The notes under the pieces were generated by a model that had not been told where the DNA came from, searched no databases, and saw only the letters and a program-made list of their open reading frames with translations. The position numbers and the translations under genes are program-made. Source: Nitrospirota bacterium (GTDB lineage: Bacteria > Nitrospirota > Thermodesulfovibrionia > Thermodesulfovibrionales > JdFR-85). Taken from it: DNA of 5,895 nucleotides. Each line of letters begins with the position of its first letter. The stretch's first letter is position 1. This document shows, one piece after another, positions 1 to 5,364 of the stretch. Location of the stretch: the NCBI GenBank assembly GCA_003232715.1, contig QIJG01000055.1:1-5895 (forward strand). Reading direction: 5' to 3'.

Positions 1-45
1 GGTGTAATCCACCTCCATGATATCCTGAAGAAGGGGATTGTATGA
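1..45 (+). CDS. kdsD: C-terminal end of arabinose-5-phosphate isomerase (KdsD/KpsF type), partial
   Basis: Only the last 14 codons and the TGA stop (43-45) are in the window; they read GVIHLHDILKKGIV. This matches the usual C-terminus of KdsD/KpsF isomerases, whose second CBS domain ends with a 'G(I/V)(I/V)HLHDLL..G(I/V)' pattern. The enzyme interconverts ribulose-5-phosphate and arabinose-5-phosphate, the first committed step towards KDO for lipopolysaccharide. The stop overlaps the start codon of the next gene (ATGA, 42-45). That gene encodes KdsC, a later enzyme of the same pathway, which strongly supports the assignment despite the short length. The catalytic SIS domain lies outside the window and cannot be judged. 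Confidence 0.75.
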   Translation, partial: GVIHLHDILKKGIV

Positions 46-599
46 AGGAGAATTCACCCCGGCCTGATACGGCAGACGTTGTTTTGGAGGCGGCAGGGAA
101 GATAAAACTCCTTATTCTTGATGTGGACGGTGTTCTCACTGACGGGGGGATAATCCTTGATAACGAGGGTAATGAGCTCAAGTCCTTCCATGTCCGGGAC
201 GGACACGGGATAAGGCTGCTTATACGCAAGGGTGTGGATGTGGCGATTATTACAGGCCGTCGTTCAAAGGTGGTTGAGCGGAGGGCCCATGAACTGGGTG
301 TTAAGGAAGTCTACCAGAAGTGTTTTAACAAGGTAGTCGCCTATGAACAGATAAAGGAGACATTCGCCTTGCAGGACGAAGAGATCGCATATATCGGCGA
401 TGATGTTGTAGATATCCCCCTGCTCAGGAGGGTGGGACTACCTGTAACCGTGGCTGATGCATCCGAGGATGTGAGGGCTTTTTCAATGATAGTGACCGGA
501 AACAGAGGGGGCAGGGGGGCGGTGAGAGAGATTACCGACCTTATTCTTAAGGCAAAGGGGTTTTGGGAAGGGATAATTAATGACTACATTAAGACTTAA
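42..599 (+). CDS. kdsC: 3-deoxy-D-manno-octulosonate 8-phosphate phosphatase (KdsC)
   Basis: A 185-residue HAD-superfamily phosphatase that hydrolyses KDO-8-phosphate to KDO and phosphate in the cytoplasm, just before CMP activation of KDO. HAD motif I is LDVDGVLTDGG near residues 26-36, with Asp27 the expected nucleophile and Asp29 the general acid. Motif II is the Thr of IITGR (about 69-73). A lysine near 93-97 fits motif III, and the metal-binding motif is GDDVVDIPLL (119-128). The tail GNRGGRGAVRE (153-163) is typical of KdsC, where the tail of one subunit of the tetramer reaches the neighbouring active site. The length is normal for this cap-less family. The ATG at 42 overlaps the stop of the upstream isomerase, and a purine-rich AAGAAGGGG (28-36) can serve as ribosome-binding site. 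The 3' end overlaps pgsA by 20 bp. No defect is seen. Confidence 0.95.
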   Translation: MKENSPRPDTADVVLEAAGKIKLLILDVDGVLTDGGIILDNEGNELKSFHVRDGHGIRLLIRKGVDVAIITGRRSKVVERRAHELGVKEVYQKCFNKVVAYEQIKETFALQDEEIAYIGDDVVDIPLLRRVGLPVTVADASEDVRAFSMIVTGNRGGRGAVREITDLILKAKGFWEGIINDYIKT

Positions 600-1116
600 C
601 GTCCCTACCATACTGACATTCAGCCGCATAGTCTCCATACCTTTCTTTCTTGTGCTTGCACCCAACTATCCGGTCTGGGGAGCGTTAATCTTCGGTCTGG
701 CGTCCCTGACGGATTTCCTTGATGGCTACATTGCAAGAAAGACCGGGCAGATTACCAAGTTCGGAATCATCATGGACCCCATAGCAGACAAGTTCCTTGT
801 AATCTCGGCACTGATACTCCTTGTTGACCTTGGAAGCCTTTCGGCCTTTGTGGCCATAGTGATTATCGTCAGGGAGTTCCTGGTGACCGGACTCAGGGTG
901 GTTGCACTGTCAAAAAATATTGTCATACCGGCTGAAATGGGTGGAAAGCTTAAGACAACAGCCCAGATTATTGCCATCCTGTGTCTGGTATTGAAGGACA
1001 GCCTGTTCGGTATAAACCTCTATGCTCCCGGGGTTGTCCTTATCTGGGTTGCCCTTGTGCTTGCAGTCTTGTCAGGATTTCAATATACTGTTTCCTTCTG
1101 GAAAACTCTAAAATGA
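580..1116 (+). CDS. pgsA: CDP-diacylglycerol--glycerol-3-phosphate 3-phosphatidyltransferase (PgsA)
   Basis: A 178-residue integral membrane enzyme of the CDP-alcohol phosphatidyltransferase family. It joins CDP-diacylglycerol and glycerol-3-phosphate to form phosphatidylglycerophosphate, the precursor of phosphatidylglycerol and cardiolipin. The family signature D-x2-D-G-x2-A-R-x8-G-x3-D-x3-D is complete: D45, D48, G49, A52, R53, G62, D66, D70. The N-terminus LNVPTILTFSRI is characteristic of PgsA and supports the ATG at 580, which lies inside the end of kdsC with a purine-rich GGGAAGGG (565-572) upstream. Several hydrophobic segments (about 12-28, 32-44, 72-108, 127-137 and 148-165) fit six membrane helices. 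The stop overlaps the plsY start as ATGA (1113-1116), so three phospholipid/LPS genes are read as one coupled unit. A related CDP-alcohol transferase such as phosphatidylserine synthase is less likely given this N-terminus and length. Confidence 0.94.
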   Translation: MTTLRLNVPTILTFSRIVSIPFFLVLAPNYPVWGALIFGLASLTDFLDGYIARKTGQITKFGIIMDPIADKFLVISALILLVDLGSLSAFVAIVIIVREFLVTGLRVVALSKNIVIPAEMGGKLKTTAQIIAILCLVLKDSLFGINLYAPGVVLIWVALVLAVLSGFQYTVSFWKTLK

Positions 1117-1669
1117 TCGTTGTATTACTGATAGTCTCATATATTGCCGGAACCATTCCCTTTGGTCTTATCATAGCAAAAGCCCGGGGGATTGACCTCA
1201 GACGGGTCGGCAGCGGCAATATAGGGGCTACCAATGTCCTGAGGACAGTCGGGAAAAAGGAGGCGGCTTTGCAGTTGCCCTGATGAAGGTCTCCGGGTAT
1301 GGTGCCCCATACGCCGGGCTTGCAGGGTTACTGGCCGTAACAGGACATGATTATCCGGTATTTTTCAGGTTTCGCGGAGGAAAGGGCGTTGCAACTTCGA
1401 TAGGGGCGCTCCTCGTATATGCACCATATGTGGGTCTGTTCACAGTACTGATATGGCTTGCCGTGCTATTTATATCCCGATACTCTTCCCTTGGTGCACT
1501 TACCGCCTTTACACTTTTGCCCCTGAATATGCTTGTTTTTAAAAAGGGACTCACCGGGTTATCTCTTTCATTTCTCTTTGCCATACTCATTTACATAAAG
1601 CATCGGGAGAATATCAGGAGGCTCCTGCAAGGCAGAGAGTCCAGGGTTGGACAAAAAAAAAATAATTAG
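1113..1669 (+). pseudogene. plsY: glycerol-3-phosphate acyltransferase PlsY, frame interrupted
   Basis: PlsY transfers an acyl group from acyl-phosphate to glycerol-3-phosphate at the membrane, making lysophosphatidate. The first part (1113-1283, 56 codons) carries the N-terminal helix and motif 1, GSGNIGATNVLR (residues 33-44), then runs to a TGA at 1281-1283. The rest lies in the -1 frame to 1669: motif 2 GHDYPVFFRFRGGKGVAT (1343-1396), motif 3 YSSLGAL, and the usual tail HRENIRRLL. Between the motifs the conserved 'LLxDxxKG' helix is absent. From memory of E. coli PlsY, the spacing is about 44 residues there against 33 here. GKKEAA (first frame) followed by FAVALMKVSG (second frame) fits a single deletion of about 31-34 bp near 1260-1268, at a GGCGGC stretch. 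The second half could restart at ATG 1283 (overlap TGATG), but its AAGGAGG (1257-1263) is 19 nt away. The start at 1113 is fixed by the overlap with pgsA. PlsY is normally essential, so an assembly or sequencing error is a real possibility. Confidence 0.88.
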
Positions 1670-1710
1670 TGATATAATGATATTATATTGAAAATGATAT
1701 GAAAATTTTC
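1647..1710 (+). promoter_or_regulatory. possible promoter and operator-like inverted repeats upstream of the TPR gene
   Basis: The 73-bp gap after plsY is very AT-rich. It contains a perfect TATAAT (1673-1678), with TTGGAC (1647-1652) upstream at a long 20-bp spacing. The TATAAT sits in a perfect 7-bp inverted repeat, ATATAAT-gat-ATTATAT (1672-1688). A second palindrome, GAAAATTTTC, lies at 1701-1710. A promoter here would give the following two-gene unit its own transcription, with the inverted repeat able to act as an operator over the -10 box. The spacing is poor and AT-rich sequence yields such matches easily, so this is only a candidate. Confidence 0.3.
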
Positions 1711-1742
1711 AGCTTACGGTAAGTCAAAATCTTCCCGGGGGT

Positions 1743-3413
1743 ATGTGCTTGAAGAAAACGGCTGTTCTTTTGTTGAGCCTTTTACTTTTTTTAACCCATC
1801 TGTTTTTTGCTCAGATAGCTGGGGCGGAACTTCCAACAAAGGAGGCGCTGACAACACCTGAGACTTATTCGTATCTTCTATTAGAGGAAGCCGGCAAGAA
1901 GTCCGGCACTGAATCCATTAAACTCATTAAAGAGGCAATCAGGGTCTCTCCGAATGACCCTGCACCATATTTTGAGCTTTTCTATAAAACCCTTTCATTA
2001 CATCCAGAAGAGTTTTTTCACTCCCTGAACCATCTTTTTAAGGGCATAACCGCTTACTCCAGGAGTTTCTGGTGGTTTTTCAACCTTACGGGCATATTAT
2101 CAGGAGCGCTCCTAACCGCCCTTATACTTATACCCATCATTATTGCCTTAACGAGGTTGCCCCTTGATATACCGCTCATGGCACATGAAATACAGGAAAA
2201 TGCCAGGACATCAAGTTATCTCCTTGTACTGATTCCCTCCCTGCTGGGGCCATACTATTTTCTTGCCTCTCTATGCTTTTTATCCTTCCTGCACCTGAAA
2301 GGAAGGCCGAGATATGCAGGGTATCTCCTGCTTCTTGCGCTCATGTTCGCCCCCCTGCCAACTGTATATCTGAGCAGTTACCTTGCTGCAAGTTCTTCTC
2401 CGGAGATAAAGGCTGCTGTTGCAGTTAATGAAGGCAGAAGTAATGTCTATGCAATTGAGACCCTCAAGGACAAGGAAGCAATACCTTTAAAATTTTCTTA
2501 TGCCATTGCGCTCTGGAAGGAGGGAAGGATCAGGGCTGCTGCCGAGGAATACAGACAGCTGATCTCATTAAAAAAGGATCCCAGGTTTTACATTAATCTT
2601 GGAAATTGCTATGCGGCAATGAAGCGGCTGGATAAGGCAATGGATATGTATAAAACTTCTATAAGTATTAAACCTCTCCCCTCGGCCTATTACAATCTGA
2701 GCATGTTGGCAAGGGACAAACTGGATTTCACTGCCGGAGACAAATACTTCCAGCAGGCCTCGAATATGGACTTTAACAGGATTGCACAATTCAGAGAATT
2801 ACGCAACGACACTAAAACTCTTGCCCTTATGGGAGAGGGACTATCTACAAAAGAACTGTTTTTGTTTGCATTGGGGCGGGGATTGAAAGACGTAAAGCTC
2901 TTTTCTCTCAATGGGCCTTTGGTATTAATGGCCTTTTCTCTTTTATTAATAGTTATGCTCTTCATGTCCGGTGATTCGACTGCAATGGCAATGAGGTGTC
3001 AAAAGTGCGGAAAACTCTACTGCGTTGCCTGTGAAAGACGTATGCCCAGGGGAGGGATGTGTACTGAATGTTTCCGGTCTATGATATCCTTTGAATCAAA
3101 TCCGGCTGAAAGGGTTGATACCATTGTAAAGACTCATAATTATCTTAAAAAGAGGCGCAGGATACTGAATATCCTCTCCTTTACAATTCCGGGGATAACG
3201 CTGCTTTACGGTGGCAGGGTCTTCAGTGGAATCATTTTTTCCTTTATCTTTCTCTTCTCGGCTTCAGCTCTGATTTTATCTGAACTCTTTACGTTCAATA
3301 TATATCCCTACAATCATATCTGGCTTACTTTTGTCCTCTCCCTGATTCTGATATTATCTTATCTGTCAGGTAATCTTTATACAATCGGGAGGCTGAAGAA
3401 AGGATGGCTTTAA
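1743..3413 (+). CDS. membrane protein with signal peptide, TPR repeats, zinc-ribbon-like motif and C-terminal membrane module; function unknown
   Basis: A 556-residue protein I cannot name. An N-terminal signal peptide (hydrophobic 7-22) ends in an IAGA-E site, with cleavage after about residue 28. A short helical part (40-100) follows, then three hydrophobic segments (about 113-137, 158-184 and 191-212). Residues 251-344 hold three TPR-like units (251-280, 281-313, 314-344), for example 'YINLGNCYAAMKRLDKAMDMY'-type spacing. Another membrane segment spans 389-409. Six cysteines in CxxC-x4-CxxC-x9-CxxC order (419, 422, 427, 430, 440, 443) suggest a metal-binding ribbon. The C-terminus (478-545), with IPGITLLYGGRVFSG, resembles TM2-type modules. 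TPR domains usually mediate protein contacts, so an envelope scaffold is plausible but inferred. ATG 1743 has no well-spaced ribosome-binding site; TTG 1749 would give MKKTAVLL with GGGGG (1737-1741) 7 nt upstream. The 3' end overlaps the next gene by 10 bp, implying coupled expression. Confidence 0.85.
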   Translation: MCLKKTAVLLLSLLLFLTHLFFAQIAGAELPTKEALTTPETYSYLLLEEAGKKSGTESIKLIKEAIRVSPNDPAPYFELFYKTLSLHPEEFFHSLNHLFKGITAYSRSFWWFFNLTGILSGALLTALILIPIIIALTRLPLDIPLMAHEIQENARTSSYLLVLIPSLLGPYYFLASLCFLSFLHLKGRPRYAGYLLLLALMFAPLPTVYLSSYLAASSSPEIKAAVAVNEGRSNVYAIETLKDKEAIPLKFSYAIALWKEGRIRAAAEEYRQLISLKKDPRFYINLGNCYAAMKRLDKAMDMYKTSISIKPLPSAYYNLSMLARDKLDFTAGDKYFQQASNMDFNRIAQFRELRNDTKTLALMGEGLSTKELFLFALGRGLKDVKLFSLNGPLVLMAFSLLLIVMLFMSGDSTAMAMRCQKCGKLYCVACERRMPRGGMCTECFRSMISFESNPAERVDTIVKTHNYLKKRRRILNILSFTIPGITLLYGGRVFSGIIFSFIFLFSASALILSELFTFNIYPYNHIWLTFVLSLILILSYLSGNLYTIGRLKKGWL

Positions 3414-4450
3414 CAGGCTCAATAAAAGAGTTCGGCCTTGCGGATATCCTGCAGCTAATCTATTTCCAGAAAAAAACAGGGATCCTTGAGGTTGAAGGCC
3501 CGGTGGATATTATAAAGATCTACTTCCACGAAGGTAATATTGTTGCCGCAAGATCAGCCAAGAGGCCTGAGGAGAACCGTATCGGTAATATACTGATAAA
3601 AAAGGGCATCCTCAAGGAAGAAGAGCTGAAGGATTTACTCCAGAGACAGACTCGGAGTGGTATAAGACTTGGGAGTCTCCTCATTCAGGAGAATCTTGTA
3701 GCAAAAGAAATTCTTGTAGAGATACTCACCCACCAGATTACAGACCAGATAGTACAGATGTTTACATGGAAAAAGGGGACTTATGAGTTCACGCCCCAAG
3801 GAGTGCCGATCGATAGAAACCTTGGTATTTCCCTTGACACACAGCATCTGCTCATGGAGGGGTTAAGGATAGTAGATGAGTGGTCAATTATCGAGGGGAC
3901 ACTCACTCTTGACACTGTTTTTGAGAAGGTAGACAAATCAGTGGAAGCTGAACTCTCGGAGGAGGAAGAGGAGGCACTGAATCTCGTAGATGGCGAAAAC
4001 GATGTAAGCACCATAATTGAACTCTCGGGCAAGGATGATTTCAGTATCTCCAAAACCCTTGTTTCATTACTGGAAAAAGGTCTGATTGCCCCCATTGAAG
4101 AGGCTAAAGAGGTTGCAGAAGAACCTGTAAAAAAGAGAAACCTGTCAATCGTAATGACTTACCTTATTCCGTTACTTATAATCCTTGGCTTTATCGTCTC
4201 TTTTGCACCCGTTACCATCAGAAACATTCCATTAGTTGACAGACTCGAGGCCTCCAATAAATTAGAGTTTATCAGATTGTCTGTTGAAGCATACAGGATA
4301 AAGACCGGATACTATCCGAAGAATATCCCGGTCGACAATGCAATGGATCCCTGGGGAAACCGTTACGTCTATCTGCTTACCGGCAATGGATACAGACTCT
4401 TCAGTGCGGGTCCGGATGGAAAACCTGATACCGGTGATGATATATTTTGA
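3404..4450 (+). CDS. PATAN/DUF4388-domain protein with one membrane helix and a GspG-like C-terminal domain
   Basis: A 348-residue protein with a composite layout. Residues 1-55 (start MALTGSIKEFGLADILQLI, then KKTGILEV and IYFHEGNIVAARS) match the PATAN/DUF4388 fold found in bacterial signalling and gliding-regulator proteins. Residues 59-130 resemble the MshEN/GspE-N-like helical part that often follows it: two 'G.LL/LI..G.L....L...L' repeats, then FTWKKGTYEF. Residues 186-230 look like a small winged-helix-like tail (ALNLVDGENDVSTIIELSG). A single membrane helix lies at about 248-268. Residues 284-348 resemble the C-terminal domain of the T2SS major pseudopilin GspG: EAYRIKTGYYP, DPWGNRYVY, then LFSAGPDGKPDTGDDI, an Asp-rich end like the calcium site of GspG. 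No prepilin-peptidase motif precedes the helix, so pilin-like processing is not expected. Upstream GGGAGG (3387-3392) sits 11 nt before ATG 3404. A cytoplasmic sensor or adaptor anchored to a periplasmic domain is an inference. Confidence 0.85.
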   Translation: MALTGSIKEFGLADILQLIYFQKKTGILEVEGPVDIIKIYFHEGNIVAARSAKRPEENRIGNILIKKGILKEEELKDLLQRQTRSGIRLGSLLIQENLVAKEILVEILTHQITDQIVQMFTWKKGTYEFTPQGVPIDRNLGISLDTQHLLMEGLRIVDEWSIIEGTLTLDTVFEKVDKSVEAELSEEEEEALNLVDGENDVSTIIELSGKDDFSISKTLVSLLEKGLIAPIEEAKEVAEEPVKKRNLSIVMTYLIPLLIILGFIVSFAPVTIRNIPLVDRLEASNKLEFIRLSVEAYRIKTGYYPKNIPVDNAMDPWGNRYVYLLTGNGYRLFSAGPDGKPDTGDDIF

Positions 4451-4474
4451 GATGAAGCAGGACAAAGCTTAGTC

Positions 4475-4622
4475 ATCCGCAGATTACGCAGATTTCTCAG
4501 ATTTAAAATAAGATCAATAAAAAAGAGACCCTGAAATAAATTCAGGGTGACATCTTTCAATGTTTTTATTTTAGTTTTGAGTCTTTCAAGGTTAATCTGC
4601 GTAATCTGTGTAATCTGCGGAT
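4475..4622. repeat. nested inverted-repeat element between the PATAN gene and queC (MITE/REP-like)
   Basis: Two 29-bp arms, 4475-4503 and 4594-4622, are inverted copies matching at 26 of 29 positions. Each arm is a run of three 9-bp units of consensus AATCTGCGT. The right arm units read on plus (4594-4602, 4603-4611, 4612-4620); the left arm units read on minus (4495-4503, 4486-4494, 4477-4485). Between the arms, a perfect 8-bp hairpin ACCCTGAA/TTCAGGGT (4528-4535 and 4541-4548, 5-nt loop) is embedded. The element takes up most of the 205-bp gap and contains no credible gene. The design resembles small non-autonomous repeats dispersed in environmental bacterial genomes, but this window has only one copy and no transposase. 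CTTAG occurs at 4468-4472 and 4630-4634 but does not abut the arms, so a target duplication is not established. Confidence 0.7.
4521..4548 (-). terminator. hairpin with a T-run on the minus strand; possible minus-strand terminator
   Basis: The 8-bp hairpin ACCCTGAA/TTCAGGGT is followed, read on the minus strand, by CTCTTTTTTATT, which has the form of an intrinsic terminator. On the plus strand, which carries the adjacent genes, the hairpin is followed by GACATCTTTCAATG and only later by T-rich sequence, so it is a poor terminator for the PATAN gene. No minus-strand gene ends just upstream; the nuclease gene stops at 5365. The hairpin is probably just part of the repeat element. Confidence 0.25.
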
Positions 4623-4655
4623 AAAAATTCTTAGAGTAGATAGAATTTCTTAAAT

Positions 4656-5335
4656 ATGAAAAAGGCTGTCATACTTCTCAGCGGCGGGATAGACTCCTCC
4701 ACAACCCTTGCGATTGCAAGGTCCGAGGGCTATGAGTGTTATACCCTCACTTTTGATTACAGCCAGATGCCAAAAAGGTGGCAGATGCCCTGGGTGCAGA
4801 AAGGCATCTTGTAATTCGTTTTGACCTCCGGGAGATAGGTGGCTCGGCCCTGACCGGTGAGATCGAGGTACCGAAGCACAAGGCTGAGGCTGCAGGTCGG
4901 AAGTTGGAGATCAATCAATCATCAATCCCCATCACCTATGTCCCGGCCCGGAATACCATCTTCCTCTCCTTTGCCCTTGGCTGGGCGGAGGTGCTTGAGG
5001 CAGGGGATATTTTTATTGGTGCCAATGCAGTGGATTACAGCGGGTATCCTGACTGCAGACCTGAATATCTCCAGGCCTTTGAGGAGATGGCAAACCTTGC
5101 AACCAAGGCCTCTGTTGAGGGTAAACTGAGATTCCGTATCCTGGCCCCGCTGTTGCATCTGACCAAAGGGGAGATAATCAGGCGGGGTATGGAGCTCGGG
5201 TTTGATTACGGCCTTACCTGGAGCTGCTATGACCCTGCACCTGAGGGCAGACCGTGCCTGAGATGTGATAGCTGCAAATTCAGGGAAAAAGGATTTTCGG
5301 AGGCTGGGCTCAAAGACCCGCTTCTCCTGCGGTAA
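4656..5335 (+). pseudogene. queC: 7-cyano-7-deazaguanine synthase QueC, frame interrupted
   Basis: QueC is an ATP-dependent enzyme that turns 7-carboxy-7-deazaguanine plus ammonia into preQ0, the precursor of queuosine in tRNA and of some deazaguanine DNA modifications. The first frame from ATG 4656 gives MKKAVILLSGGIDSSTTLAI, containing the PP-loop SGGIDSS, and DYSQ. It then leaves the family pattern and stops at 4812-4814. The -1 frame resumes at AKKVADALGA and runs to 5335 with IGGSALT, PARNTIFLS, NAVDYSGYPDC and the zinc-site cysteines C..PCLRCDSC near the end. Family members have about eight residues (RHRxExxx) between DYxQ and AKK; here only two bases separate them. A deletion of about 22 bp near 4766-4769 fits. 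All other motifs are intact, so a recent lesion or an assembly error is likely. The remaining long frame could only start at GTG 4778 and would lack the ATP loop. No strong ribosome-binding site is seen before 4656. No preQ1 riboswitch or queD/E/F neighbour is visible. Confidence 0.9.
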
Positions 5336-5364
5336 TAACCGATGACCGTAATTTATACACAGAA

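Noticed and set aside
981..1112. Upstream extension of the plsY reading frame to a start at 981
   Set aside because: It lies wholly inside pgsA, in another frame and without PlsY-like sequence; the ATG at 1113, overlapping the pgsA stop, gives the normal PlsY N-terminus.
1251..1290. Programmed -1 ribosomal frameshift in plsY
   Set aside because: The A-run has only five A's and no proper X-XXY-YYZ heptamer in frame, and slippage would not restore the missing helix residues; a deletion or sequence error explains more.
4369..4560. Minus-strand frame over the end of the PATAN gene and the repeat element
   Set aside because: Its Asn-Leu-Arg tripeptide repeats are just the 9-bp DNA repeat read as protein, and the rest is antisense to a well-supported gene.
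4528..4580. Intrinsic terminator for the PATAN gene on the plus strand
   Set aside because: The hairpin is not directly followed by a T-run on this strand; the nearest T-rich stretch starts about 14 nt later.
4468..4634. CTTAG target-site duplication around the nested repeat
   Set aside because: The two copies are 2 and 7 bp away from the arm ends, and a 5-bp match is easily found by chance.
4857..5158. Alternative frames on both strands inside queC
   Set aside because: They overlap strongly conserved QueC motifs and show no domain signal of their own.
5336..5364. Bidirectional terminator between the convergent queC and nuclease genes
   Set aside because: The 29-bp gap shows no inverted repeat or T-run.
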